Below, piece after piece: positions 11,192 through 22,990 of a DNA stretch of 64,000 nt (positions are counted from its first letter, which is position 1; every line of letters begins with the position of its first letter). This stretch comes from Orientallactaga sibirica (lineage: Eukaryota > Chordata > Mammalia > Rodentia > Dipodidae). The notes below the pieces were generated by a model that had not been told where the DNA came from, searched no databases, and saw only the letters and a program-made list of their open reading frames with translations. A program made the translations under genes and the position numbers. Location: positions 19,931,501-19,995,500 of the forward strand of contig JAEOAD010000034.1 of NCBI GenBank assembly GCA_036365145.1, read 5' to 3'.

Positions 11192-11331
11192 GCCAGGAGT
11201 GGTGGTGCATGCCTTCAATCCTAGCACTCAGGAGGCAGAGATAAAAGGATCTCTGTGATTTTGAGGCCAGCCTGAAACTACATAGTGAACTCCAGGTCAG
11301 CCTGGGATAGCAGGAGACCCTACCTCAAAAA
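11192..11331 (+). mobile_element. B1-type SINE (duplicate of 1885-2025)
   Basis: Same B1 with the same sequence quirks ('ggatctctgtgattttgagg') as in copy A, so it arose by segmental duplication and not by a second insertion. Confidence 0.9.
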
Positions 11332-11337
11332 TTTTAA

Positions 11338-13655
11338 ACCATATGCAGGAATATGAAACTCAATCCACACATTTTGCCATGCACAAAAATCAAGTCCAAA
11401 TGGATCAAAGATCTTAATATAAGACCAGAAACAGTGCTACTACTGGAAGAAAAAGTAGGAGGAACTGTCCATGCTATAAGAGTAGGAAAAGACTTCCTGA
11501 ACAAAACCCCATTAGCTTAGGAGATTAAACAATCACTCAACCATTGGATCTCATGAAACTGAAAAGCTTTTTCACCAACAAACATACAATAAGCAGAGAC
11601 AATAAATAACCCACAGAATGGGAGAAAATTTTTGTCAGATACACATCAGACAGAGGCCTAATTTCTAAAATCTACAAAGAACTCAAAAACCTAAGCAGTA
11701 AAAAAATCAAACAACCCACTCACAAACTGGGGCAGAGTACTTCACAGGGAATTCTCAGAGGAAGAAATACAAATGGCAAACACACACTTAAGAAAATGTT
11801 CAACATCCCTAATCATCAGGGAAATGCAAATGAAAACATCTATGAGATTCTGCCTTACCCCAGTAAGGATAGCAAACATTAAAAAAAAAAAAAAAAAAAA
11901 ACTAATGAAAACAAGTGCTGGTGAGGCTGTGGAGAAATAGGAACCCTTCTTCACTGTTGGTGGGAATGTAAAATGGTACAACCACTATGGAAAGCAATAT
12001 GGAGACTCCTAAAAAGGATGACTATAGAGTTACCAACAGACCCAGTTATTCCCTTACTGGGCATTTACCCTAAAAGCTCCATGCCTCAGTTCAGAGAGAT
12101 TTGCTCAACCATGTTTATAGCTGCTCGATTCATAATAGCTAAGAGCTGGAATCAACCCAGATGTCCATCATTATATGAGTGGATAACTAAGATGTGGTAC
12201 ATCTACACAATGGAATTCTACACAGCACTAAGGAAAAATTCCACAAAGCAATTTGAAGAAAAATGGTCAAACTTGGAACTGACCATTCTTAGTGAACTTA
12301 CCCAATCACAGAAAGATAAGTGTTGCATGGTCTCACTCATCTGTGGCTCCTAATTTGTATTTTCCTGAGATTCTGACACACCTAATAAACAATAGGGACA
12401 GTGGGGTAGGAGGGTAGAGCAAGGGTGGGGAGAGGACAAAAAACTGGACCCAAATGGAAATGGTACCATAAAAATCCTATATCCTGAAGGACATACTAAA
12501 AGGTTGAACTTGCATCAGGTGCTTAGAAAGAACACCTGAATCACAGGAGCCTGGAGATAGTATGATGAAAACTAACCTCAATCTTCTCCTGTTTCTTTCT
12601 CTATCATTCCCTCTTCTCTCTCTTTCTCTTTCATATTACCTATATTTTTTCTTCCTTCTTTTCCCTTGGCACTGACCTGTAACTCCCAGTACCAGCATGT
12701 GGTTAACATCCACAATGAGCTGTTGATTAGAGTTCTTGATGACCCACCAAAGGTTATTGGTAAGACCCTACTGTTGGAGACACCTTATGCTGTTTGGACA
12801 GAATATGGAGAGACCTGGCTGGAATCCAGGTCTAATGCCAGAAGGTGCTACATAAGTGACTGGGGGAAAATGACCAACATCTGTCTAAGCAACTCATGGT
12901 CTAAGCTACTCAGCAGCAAACAACCTGACGTGATGTTCACACAAATGCAGTAGTGGCACACAGCCATGGTGGGTTACCAACTGCTCTAGATTTGGCTAAT
13001 GGATCCACTCAGTGGAATGGAACCCATACCTGGAAATGGGAAACAAGTCAGACCCATATCCAAAAATGAGCCCACTCTCCAATATCAAGTTTCTGCCAAT
13101 AGTGGGATGCAAGAGTGCCTACACCTATTACATTCTCTCTAAAATAATAATGATTATCCATGTATCTTGCACTGACCTCACTTTCTGTTGGAGAATATGC
13201 TTCTCTCTTTCAGATGGACACAGAACATGAGGAGAGAATCAGTCCATCACACCTCACCAAGGCACCAGCTGATGCCATTGAGTTATAGGGGAAATGAACA
13301 AGAGTGTTGCTCTATCAGTGGGCCTGGTACTAGCACAAGAGCAAAGGAGATAGACACCAAGAACACTCAACTCCTACAAAATCAGATATCCAGAGACACA
13401 GAGACTCACAAAATCTTGTCACTGAAATAGACCTAAAATGAACCCAACATGGCTCAGGGAATTTCACGGAAGAGGGGACAGAAAGATTGTTAGAGCCATG
13501 AGTTGGGTCATTATGCACAGAGTCCTTGCCTTTCCTCCATAACTGATGCCTACCCCCATAAGACAAGACACACATTGCCCATGGAGGGAGCATAGGGAGA
13601 AGGCTAACAATGGTACCATCATGGCTGTATATATACTATATACATAACTAATATA
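11338..13655 (+). mobile_element. 5'-truncated L1: ORF2 C-terminus plus complete 3'UTR
   Basis: Contains an ORF2 remnant ending at the TAA at 12351-12353 and a ~1.3-kb 3'UTR with G-rich (about 12395-12430) and pyrimidine-rich (about 12581-12660) stretches. The 3'UTR keeps the 'ggtaagaccctactg' block that copy A lacks. The end near 13655 reads 'cataactaatataaaaacag' without a normal A-tail, and the sequence carries on into a segment that has its own polyadenylation signal. Confidence 0.9.
11973..12353 (+). pseudogene. L1 ORF2 C-terminal fragment, open for 126 codons
   Basis: The frame starting at 11973 is open to the natural ORF2 stop and shows the C-terminal landmarks PVIPLLGIYPKSS, FIAARFIIAKSW, MWYIYTMEFYTALRKN and SLICGS. 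L1 ORF2 as a whole supplies endonuclease and reverse transcriptase; this piece lies downstream of both and includes only the C-terminal segment. It is about one tenth of a full ORF2, lacks a promoter and is not a gene. Its preservation reflects a fairly recent insertion; copy A has two TGG to TAG changes in the same frame. Confidence 0.85.
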
Positions 13656-13826
13656 AAAACAGATCTGGATCTCGAGGTGGGCTTCTCAAACCTCCTCTTG
13701 CCTCCCTGGGTAAGAGCTCGACTTTGCTTCCTTCCCTTATGTTCTAGGTGTTAGCACCTTCTCTTCTTACTCCTAAAGCTTTAAACTACAATAAAATCTT
13801 TCTGAATCTTAAAAAAATTAAAAAGT
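13656..13826 (+). other. Candidate L1 3'-transduced segment with its own AATAAA
   Basis: Directly after the L1 3'UTR end come ~150 bp not seen behind any other L1 here, ending 'acaataaaatctttctgaat' and an A-rich tail (about 13809-13826). An AATAAA about 15-20 bp before an A-tail is what read-through of the L1 signal and retrotransposition of flanking DNA produces. Alternatives are the 3' end of an LTR next to the L1 or chance. Confidence 0.4.
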
Positions 13827-15795
13827 AAAGGTAATACTATAATCTCAAAATAAATCATAGTTTTGCCAAATACAAGAAAGTTAGAAATGGGGCTGCAATT
13901 ATAAGAACTATTATTACAGATAACAGGAGAATTTCTTTTTCTTTTGAAACTGTTCTGACATTTTAAAATATAGAAGATAGCCCTTAATAATTTAAATAAA
14001 ATGGCTTAAGAATGTAATAAATCTCTCAATCAGGGGAGATTATATCTAGTGCTAACTTCTATATTAGGATAGATTTATTCCATTCTACATACTTTCTTAT
14101 TTTAAAATTAAATTTTATAACTTCAAGGTGTCCAACACAGAGTAAGTCTTTTGATAAAAATATCTAATTCTCTCATTGTACTAAACTAGATGCACAGTTC
14201 CAAATTAGAGTTCAGTTTATATAATAAGCAGGAGTATGGTTATTAGAAGGAGGACATTCAGAAAGCAAAATTGGCTCCATCAAAGAATTTATAGACTGCA
14301 TGAATGGCAGCAGTTGTAGTGCCAGCTTCAATAAAATGGTGACTATACTAACACTACATGCTCCCCTCCAATCCCTAGCCATCATCTGTCTCTGTAGCCA
14401 TGTATCATTTAACATGCTGCTGAGAACCCTGCAATAGTGGGAAGACATTTGCCACCTGACCATCTTGCAAAGATCTGCTATAACATCCCTGAAGTAGAGA
14501 TGGAGAAGTTGATTTCTAAGAGGCCAATATTTACAAAGTACAATTTCACTGGGTTAATTAAAGTTAATCTCCCAAGTAGAAATAATGGGCCTACAAATAA
14601 CAAATTATACTTTGAAAGAATAAATGTAAATCTATCTATTAGATAAGAAACAATTTTGCTTTCTTTTATGATTTTATGGTCTTTCTGTATCCTAAGATGC
14701 TGTAATCTTTAGAAATGTGTCTCTTTGGTGGGATGTATTTTTCATGAATTAATGATACTTTCTCCTTTTCTTCTGAAACTGGTTAATGCTGAAGATAGTC
14801 ATGACTCACCAAATTGTGATAGCATGTGAGTCTTACTCATTGAAGCACATATGTTTGAGGCATTCTCTTCCAAATATGGGCACAGATGGATTGTTTCCAT
14901 TCCCAACAAACCTTCTAATCAACTCTGGGATCAAAGGCAGTCAGTGTGTGGAATTTTTTTTCTGACCCTTAGGTTTCTAAGAAATGGTGGGGAAATTACA
15001 TCCTCAGCTATGATGGATAAGGCCTGCAGTTAAGGATTATTTTTTTACTAAATCCTATCATGACCAAGTAGTGGTAGAGAGAATTTCACTTAGGGAAGGA
15101 ATATGCATATAAACAGGTAATTGTATGACAGTATACAGCAAAGCAAACATTCCACTGAGAAGAGTGAGATGAGAATCTAACCAAGAGGAGAATCTCAAGG
15201 AAGTATAAAGAGCAAGTAGAAGATTTTCTGGGAAACATGTAGACCAAGTCAGATCTGAGGGTTGCACTTTGATCTTTTACTCATGCTTACCAAGAAAAGC
15301 CCATCAAATATAGTTGTTATTGTTATCATTTATATTCTTAGTTTCAAAATGTTGAAACAGATGTTTAGAGTGAAGTAATTTATCCGCATTGGTTATTTCC
15401 AAGTCATTAAAGGGCTTTTAGGAAAACAGCTATAAAATATCTCACAGCAACTCCCCAACACCCCAGTTAAAAGGTCTGACACAAATCTATCCCCTGCTGT
15501 GAGCTAAGCTGCTTCTAAAGAACTGGAAAACATTTAATCTTGGACAATATTTCAATCAATTGGAATTCAAATATGCATTTTGGTCTGGTTTAAATAAATA
15601 TTCATTCTTATTTACTTGGTGACTGATCTAAACATTTGGGAATTTATGGATGGAGGAAGAAAAATATCTAAGCTTTGGAAGCACCACCTTTATATATAGC
15701 TATATAATAGCCTCCTTACAGCTTCTTCAACTCACTTCCTACCTGCATAGTGGAGATACATTGCCATTTCAATGCCCAATCACATGTATGTCTCA
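13827..15795. other. Unassigned AT-rich interval
   Basis: Nearly 2 kb in which I recognise no gene, RNA or repeat. Open frames are under 90 codons without family signatures. Confidence 0.4.
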
Positions 15796-15956
15796 AAAAA
15801 TAAAATGAAATTTGAAGAAAAATGGTCAAACTTGGAGTTGATCATTCTCAGCAAACTCACCCAATCACAGCATGGTTTCACTCATCTGTGGCTCCTAACC
15901 TTAATCTTCCCAAGATGCAGACATAACTAAAAAGCATCTACCAGACCAGACAATAG

Positions 15957-15999
15957 GGAGGGTGGGGCGGGAGGAGAGGTTAAGGGTTGGGGGGGGGAT
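15957..15999 (+). other. G-rich tract in L1 3'UTR, possible G-quadruplex
   Basis: Several runs of three or more G ('ggtggggcgggaggag', later a run of nine G). G-rich polypurine tracts are a known feature of rodent L1 3'UTRs; folding is inferred. Confidence 0.55.
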
Positions 16000-16827
16000 A
16001 CAAAACTGAACCCAAATGGAAATTGTACCATAAAATTCTGTATCCTGAAAGACAGACTAAAAGGTTGAACCTTCATTAGGTCCTTAGAGGGAACACCTGA
16101 ATCACAGGGCCCTAGAGAGGGTATGGGGAAAACTAACCTTAATCTTTGCCTGTTTCTCTCTCCCCCTTTCTCTCCCTCTTCTCTCTCTTCTCTCTCTTCT
16201 CTCTTTCTCTTTTATATTACCTATCTTTTTCTTTCTTCTATTCCCTTGGTGCTGGCCTGTACTCCCAGTACCAGCATGTGATTAACATCCACAATGAGCT
16301 GTTGATCAGTGAGACCTATAAGGTTTCCCAAAAGAAGACAGATTTCTGTCAGAGTACTTGATGACCACCAAAGGTTAATGGTAAGACCCTACTGCCAAAG
16401 ACACCATATGTTGGTATGGAACATGGAGAGACCTGGCTGGAATCTGGAAGACAGTCAGTCCTCAGACAGCTAGCTTGTCTAGTGCAACAAGGTGCTACAG
16501 GAGTGACTGGAGGAAATGACCAACATCTGTCCAAGCAACTTGCAGTCTAAGCTTCTCAGCAGCAAACAAACTGATGTGATGCTCACACACAAGTGCAATA
16601 GTAGCACACAGTCATGGTGGGTTACCAACTGCTCTTGACTTGGCTAACAGATCTGCTCAGTGGAATGGAAACCATAGCTGGAACTGGGAAACAAGTCAGA
16701 ATCATATCCCAAAATGAGCCTGCTTTCCAATATCAAGCCCCCCACCAATTGTGGGCTACAAGAGGGCCTATACCTATTAACTTCTCTTAAATTAATAATG
16801 GTTATCCCATTTATCTGGTGCTGACTT

Positions 16828-17019
16828 ATCAAAATCTAAGAGGATATAAAAAAGTCATATGGAAACCTGCTTTTCTGGACAATAGAACACTCAGAATCCA
16901 TAGATTGTTACTAGAAAATTTTCAGTGCCAGGGATATGATACCTTCCAGTGAGTTGTTGGCCAGGGAGGTCACAGATACCCCAAAACATTATAGGCCATT
17001 GCCGAGGCCCTTTGTTTCC
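16828..17019 (+). other. Block from a second L1 subfamily inside the 3'UTR
   Basis: This ~190-bp stretch ('ccatagattgttactagaaa', 'gagttgttggccagggaggt', 'cattataggccattgc') matches 32265-32455 in a different L1 subfamily. The flanking 3'UTR on both sides matches 12993-13170 and 13172-13655, where the block is absent. Confidence 0.75.
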
Positions 17020-17510
17020 ATTGGAGAATTTGCTTTTCTTTTTCAGATGGACCCATAACCTGAGGAGAGAATCAGCCCACCTCACCTCACCAGGGCCCCA
17101 TCTGAAACCACAGAGTAATTGGGGAAATGAGCAAGAGTGATGCTTTCTTGGTGAACCTGGTACCAGCCCAAGGGTGAAGGAGATAGACCCAGAGAACATT
17201 CAACTCCTACCAAACCAGATATCCAAAGACACAGAGGCTCCCAAGACCTCATCACTGAAGTAGACCTAAAACAAACCCAACATGGCTCAGGGAAATTTTC
17301 AGAAGAGGGGGTGGAAAGATTGTTGGAGCCACAAGTTGGGTCATTATGCACAGAGACATTGCCTCTTCCCCATCACTGATGGCTACACCCACAATGCACA
17401 ACCCACATGCCCCAATGAGGAGGGTCCTTCAGAGGGGGAAGGACAGGGAGGAGCCTAATGATGGTACCAACATGACTGTATACCCACTATCTACATAACT
17501 AATAAAAAAG

Positions 17511-17616
17511 GCAAAGCTATCTTTGGGCATAGTCCTCTGTACATTTCCAACAGAGTGTAATAAAAATAAGGAGAAAGATAAGTCTGATGTCCTATATCTA
17601 TTTTTATTTTCTTACA

Positions 17617-17618
<2 letters not shown>
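17511..17618. other. Unassigned interval before microsatellite
   Basis: Nothing recognised. Confidence 0.4.

Positions 17619-17694
<76 letters not shown>
17619..17694. repeat. Compound (CT)n(CA)n microsatellite
   Basis: About 20 CT units followed directly by about 18 CA units. Open frames with Glu/Arg or Val/Cys runs here are repeat translations. Confidence 0.97.
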
Positions 17695-17695
<1 letters not shown>

Positions 17696-18007
17696 TTGCT
17701 AAAAGAAAGGATTACATTGTGAGCCAGTAAGTTATCCTTCATGTGATGATTTTCTCTCCCTGTCACCAATTCTCCACAAAAACTGATTAGGAAAATGAGT
17801 TCTTGCTCAATGGGGATTATAAATCTGGGCAATCAACATGAAGTCCAGTCTAACTGAGCATGGGTGGAGTCTTGTGAAGATGTGGCTGGTCAAGAGTTTT
17901 CCCCCCAAACCTGACTAGATTGAGTGATTCTATATCTATAAAATTTGAACAGAATATTTTAACATTTAAGGACTCTAGAATCAAAAGTAAAATAAAATAA
18001 AAGTAAA

Positions 18008-18117
18008 TGAAGCTGAGAATGGTGGTAGACATCTTTGGTCCCAGAACTCAGGAAGCTAATTTAGAAATATTGCAGTGAGTTTAAGGCCAGCCTGGGCCAG
18101 AGTAAGACCCTGGTTCT
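18008..18117 (+). mobile_element. Diverged B1-type SINE
   Basis: 'gagaatggtggtagacatct', 'ggtcccagaactcagga' and 'taaggccagcctgggccaga' are mutated B1 blocks; the A-rich tail is lost. Confidence 0.7.
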
Positions 18118-18129
18118 TTTCTTTTTATT

Positions 18130-18786
18130 GCTAACTTGAAAATATGAACATTTTGAAAATTGTTCATATTACCACTGGGTTACACTCCTTTGCCCCCTTT
18201 CCCCTCCTCCATTCCACTGAGGGCTCTTCTCAGTAGGTTTATCAGATGAGATTGGGCACATTCGGGGTGATATGGTCGTAGACTTCAGGAGGCTTATCAC
18301 TGGGGTCATGAACATACCTGTCAGTTTCTGTGTGGAGGACAATGCCTCAGAACACACCTTCCTACCCTGTGACTTTTACATTCTTTCTTCCACCTCTTCC
18401 AGAATGTTACTTGGACCTTGGAGGTTATGTCCAGCTTTATGTGAGCACTGAGATTCAGAATTCAGGTAATCATGTTTGTATGGCAAGTTTTCTGTCAAGT
18501 CATCTCTTTAGCCCCGTTCTCTGCTTCTTACTCAATGATCATCTAAAACAGTGTTTAGTACCTTCTTTTAATAAGAAGTAAAACAGAGAAGGCTAGTGGT
18601 CATCTTCTGGGCTATCTCCTGACTTTCTGGATATGTCTAAGGCCATCATTGACAATGTTGCATAGTCTTGGCCCTGAGCTGTTCATCATGAACACAGCTG
18701 ATGTGTATTGTTAGAGCAAATACTTAAATTGGACCCGTGTATCTAATGAATGCACTCATGTGCTCTTGCTATAATTCAGGCCAATA
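18130..18786. other. Mostly unassigned; possible L1 3'UTR fragment near 18150-18330
   Basis: A stretch rich in 'cccctttcccctcctcc' followed by 'ccactgagggctcttctcag' resembles the reversed 3' ends of L1s at 22995 and 48040, but the match is weak. Confidence 0.3.
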
Positions 18787-18992
18787 TTTAAAAATATTTA
18801 TTTATTTATTTTCAAGAGAGAGTGAGGGATACAAGGAGGAAGAAAGAGAAAAAATACATAAAGGCCTCTAGCTGCTACAGATGTACTCCAGATGTGTGTG
18901 CCACATTCTGCAGCTGGCATTACATGGGTATGGGGACTCGAACCCACTCAGGCAGGCTTTGCAAGGAAGTGCCTTTAACCACTTAGCCATCA
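18787..18992 (-). mobile_element. B2-like SINE, diverged
   Basis: (TTTA)n and GA-rich left end, 'ctccagatgtgtgtgccaca' in the middle and 'ctttaaccacttagccatc' at the right end, on the minus strand. Confidence 0.85.
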
Positions 18993-21119
18993 ATATTTTC
19001 ATTTAAGCACCCAGACTTCAATAGTTTTAAACATTACCAAAACTCAATGCTTTCCAAAAACTTACCAAAACTATTTTGTAGCTGCTGGCTTACTTTCTAC
19101 TTGTAAGTTATTAATGAAAAGCTGTGCCAGTCTCTCAAATTTGACATGTTTTCAAGAGAAGTATTTAATCCACAGGAAATGACAAAGATCATTAAATGTT
19201 TAACAAGATGCCCTCTGGGGTCTCATTTGTTAATTCAACAAATATTTATTGCATGCCTACAATATGTCTGACACTGAACTGTGGATATAATGATAAACAA
19301 AACACAAACCTGGTCTTTGGTTTCACAGAGCTTACACTTTAATAGGGAAGACCAAATTAAGCAGACACAATATGGTGTTAGGTACTAAAGTAGATGCTAA
19401 AACAAGTCACTGTGAGAGGGCATGGTTTGGTTTCTCAGTTTTGTTGACAAACTGAGGGAGGATACTTAGCAATTTATGAAAGTAACTCTTAATCTGAAAT
19501 GTGAGCAATGAGCATAATTTAGTCAAGCATAAAAGAGCACTCCCCATGCTGAGGATAAAGTGTCAAAATGGCTCACTGACAAAGAAGATTCACATGTAGA
19601 GGGAATACCATGCAAGAAAATGTGAATGGCATGATTTAGTTTGAAAATATTAGGAGATGAGGGTGGAATAACTAGAAACAAAGAAAGAGGGCTATATGGG
19701 GGCCAGTGCACTGGGAAACAGTGGTGCAACAGCAAGGGCCTTAATCTAAGGAACCCATTAGAATACTTTCTTATAGAAACCCATGATGACTCACTTTTCA
19801 TTTTAGAAGTCCTCTCATCTTCTCTTAATGTGAGAGGTGTATGTCCAGTTTACAAAGGGATCTTATGAGCCAGTCAAGACTCGCAAGAAACACTCCCTGA
19901 ATTCTCTCTCAAATGTCAGGATCTCTGAGGGCTACTTTGTTTCTCTCCTCTTGGAAGCTTTTGTCTGGTTCCTCCTGAGTAACTGCGCCCACCCACAAAC
20001 CCAGCTGCAGGCCTCTGACTTTTCAAAGCATGGAGGAAACATTGTCAACAGCCAGTCATATATCTCCAATAGGTGCTTCAATGTGGAAGTCAAAAAACCT
20101 TAAATCATGTGACCTGTTGGAGGAGAGAAGGTTGTACCACATGGTTTCATGACTTAACAGAACACAGACTTTTCACTTGGGTAGTGGCAAAAACAGTCCT
20201 TTTCAGCCCAGAAGGGATTCCATGAAACAAGCACAGGGGACACCTGCCAGAATTGAGTGACTGATTCACACAAGGACCTTGTGGCTGAAAACCAAATGCC
20301 CTAGATATGAGCTGGCTCTGAGCCAAGCACTCCAAAGCCCTTTCCTATCCGAGTGAGGCCACAACTCTCCCTGGTGCAGCAACTTCCAATTACTTTAAGA
20401 AGAGGAAAGAATAGGGGAAATTTCACAAGACGACAGCCAGGCCCCCTCTGGGAGGCTTGTCCTGAATGCTCCTCACCTCTGAGCTCCTATGTGCTGCCCA
20501 CCCACAGATTCCTTTATAAAGTTCAGTCAGCAGAGCCCCCAGCCCTCAGAGGGAAATGGCCTAATTAAAATCACACTTCACACTGCCAAATTGGATATGT
20601 TAGTCTCAGTTCCAAGATTGTCTTGGAAAAGTATCTGGAGCTAAGTGAGTCTTTCCCTGAAGGGAATTTCTAGTGTAGAAAATGGCAAATTCAGCAGATG
20701 GAGGAAGAGAGAAACCTTGGTTTTAAATTTTCTGCTGGTCCATGCACACTCCTCCTCTTTCCCACTGTGCCCCTTGTTTTTGTTTATATATTTTGGGATT
20801 TTCACTCCTCCCTTCATATGAATCTTGCAAGAGTGGCACGAGGGATTGCGAAGTTCCACAGGTTGTGTAACAGTGATAAAAGTTAAAGAATGGCATATAA
20901 AGCAAGCCATGTCTTTAATGTCTAAATGTCTTGGTACCTGGGCAAGGTCCTTGGTGACTTAAAACCACAGAACTCTAAGTATGAAATGAGTATAATAAAT
21001 ATCTCATGTATGTGTCAAGTACTTGACACATTCTGAGTGATAGAGAAATCATAGGCTTATTGTTGTAATCATTGGAGTATTATCAACAGGGAATTGGAGT
21101 AAGGCATTAAGCAATTAAT
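18993..21119. other. Unique-looking interval with one possible ancient repeat
   Basis: Around 19230-19340 the text ('caaatatttattgcatgcct', 'cagagcttacactttaat') resembles an old mammalian repeat phrase, family uncertain. The rest, including the relatively GC-rich 20250-20570, shows no exon structure, splice-flanked frame or RNA gene I can support. It would be a sensible stretch to test for conservation. Confidence 0.35.
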
Positions 21120-21240
21120 TAGTGAATGCCTGGGTATTAGCTCACTGTTGGACCTTAGAAAAGTTATTTTGCCGTCACGAGCCTGCATTATCTTCTATAA
21201 AAAGAATTCAAAATACCCATTGTTTAAGACCTCTTCCAAC
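21120..21240 (+). repeat. MIR fragment
   Basis: 'ggaccttagaaaagttattt' followed by 'cattatcttctataaaaag' follows the order of the MIR core, heavily mutated. Confidence 0.5.
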
Positions 21241-21684
21241 TGTATTTTAAAAGTCTAGACTTACCAACGATTGACTTTCATTGTTCATTTATTCATTACT
21301 CCAACAAACATCACAAAGCCTAGCATTTTCCAGTCCTTTCTGTACACCATGCCCTGTTAGGCAGTGTTACAGATTGTTTCCTAGTAAGAACTTGTACCAA
21401 TCAATTTTATATATCCCAAATGTTTTATCTTCTCTCCTCTGTTCAACCTACATTATCCACAACATGGATAATAATTTTAAACAAGATAGTGGGAAAGAAT
21501 ACACTATCTAATATTTATTGAATGTTTTCTCAGCCAAACACATTGGGTTCAATCGAAGCATTATGTTGGGCATGTCTTTAGAACCAAATTGTAATCTCTT
21601 AGCACCAGTCTTTCCTGAACCTCCTCAGCTTAGGGCATGTCTCCTGCCTAGTTCTTCCTCCTTATGGTTCACAATCTTTTCTCT
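21241..21684. other. Unassigned interval
   Basis: AT-rich; no recognised element. Confidence 0.4.
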
Positions 21685-22480
21685 TAAAAAATGATGATGA
21701 ACTTATATGTTAACTTAATTGGGCTAAAGAATGTCCAGATAGCTTGCAAAACATTACTTCTGGGTGAGTCTGTAAGGATGTTCTATTTCAACTGGTAGAC
21801 TGAGTAAAGGAGATCACCTTCACCCTTGTGGGTAGACATTATCACTCTCATTATTGTGACAAAATACCTGACAGAAGAAATATAAAATAAGAAGGGTTTA
21901 TTCTGACTCATAGGAAGGATTACCATCCATCATGGCAAAGAAGGCATACTGGCAGATGCACGAGGTGGTCACATTGCATTCACAGTCAAGAAGCAGAGAG
22001 TGCACAGAAAGTGGGCTCAGGCTATAAAACCTCAAGACTCACCCCCACAATGACCCATTTCATCCAACAAGGCTACAGGTGATATACCCTTTCAATATAG
22101 TAACACATTAAGCATATGGAGGATACTTCACGGTCAAACCTCAGTAGTCTGAGAGGACAGGCCGAAGAGTAAGTTTCATCTACAGCTAGAACATCCATGC
22201 TATTCTCTGTGTCTGAAAATTACAGTTCCTTGTTCTTTAGTGTTTGGACTCTAGGATTTATATCAGTAGGGATGTCCCACCACACTGGGGCCAGACAAAG
22301 ACTTGGAGTTGTGCCAGTCACTGTCTCCCCTGGTACTCAGTCCTCTGGACTCAATTATTTTGCCACTTTGAATTATACTTACCAAGCTTCATGATTCTAC
22401 AGTTTGCAGTTAGCAGAGATGGTTTGATATCTTGGCCTTCCTTTGTAATTATCTGAGCTGATTTCCATAAGAACAACTAC
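21685..22480 (+). mobile_element. MLT2-type ERVL LTR, split by a nested LTR
   Basis: Left arm 21685-21845 ('gttaacttaattgggctaaa', 'gtagactgagtaaaggagat') and right arm about 22141-22480 ('ctagaacatccatgctattc', 'tttgcagttagcagagatgg') match successive parts of the MLT2-family LTR, an ancient ERVL solo LTR. The ~295 bp between the arms belong to a different LTR in the opposite orientation. Confidence 0.6.
21846..22140 (-). mobile_element. MaLR-type LTR nested in the ERVL LTR
   Basis: On the plus strand 'gacaaaatacctgacagaag', 'gaagggtttattctgactca' and 'catggcaaagaaggcatac' reproduce the reversed 3' part of MaLR LTRs. It interrupts an ERVL LTR, so it is the younger insertion. Confidence 0.6.
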
Positions 22481-22779
22481 AAGTTGCTATCACGTATACA
22501 TGGAAAAATGTCTAAATACATTGCCTTGACTTCAGGCAGTTTTTATTTTTTGCCACTTCCATACATAGGAAAATGAAAATGCAAACTATGCATGGCAGAA
22601 AGTAGGTAATTGGGTTTCTGAACCTCTGTACAAAGGGTCAAATGTGGTAGTCCATAATTATGGGACATTAATTGTGGGAAACAGAAGGCAGAGAAATAAG
22701 TCCCCATCCTTCTTTTGTTCCATTTTTCTGAGGTGTACAGTTTCTTTTTTTTAAATTAAATATTTTTAAAATATATTCT
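22481..22779. other. Unassigned interval
   Basis: Nothing recognised. Confidence 0.4.
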
Positions 22780-22990
22780 TGGGTTGGAGAGATTGCTCAG
22801 TAGTTAAATCACTTCCCTGTGAAGGCTGAGGACCCAGATTCAATTCCCCAGTATCCATGTAAGTCAGATGCATAAGGTAGTGCAGGCATTTGGAGTTCAT
22901 TTGAAATGAGTAGGGGCCCTGGTGTACCCATTCTCTCCCTCCTCTCTCTCTCTCTCTCTTAAACAAACAAATAAATAAACAAGTAAAATA
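22780..22990 (+). mobile_element. B2-like SINE
   Basis: 'ggttggagagattgctcagt', 'gattcaattccccagtatcc', (CT)n and an A-rich AAATAAATAAA tail, on the plus strand. Confidence 0.92.

Larger units (their letters stand above)
9313..12757. repeat. Tandem segmental duplication, copy B
   Basis: Near-identical to 1-3443, offset by about 9.31 kb. Most differences are single substitutions and homopolymer length changes (the T-run at about 9907-9932 is longer than its partner at 604-622). Similarity falls sharply after 12757 inside the L1 3'UTR. Confidence 0.95.
15796..17510 (+). mobile_element. 5'-truncated L1 3' end with mosaic 3'UTR
   Basis: Begins within the last codons of ORF2 ('tttgaagaaaaatggtcaaa'), continues through a 3'UTR like that of 12354-13655 and ends 'cataactaataaaaaaggc'. 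The strongest G-rich and pyrimidine-rich stretches among the L1 tails of the window are here. 16828-17019 is foreign to this subfamily and matches the 3'UTR of the L1 at 31955-33335. Confidence 0.9.

Noticed and set aside
20353..20568. 71-codon frame in the GC-richer stretch, considered as a host exon
   Set aside because: No splice sites in phase, no recognised domain and no neighbouring exon.
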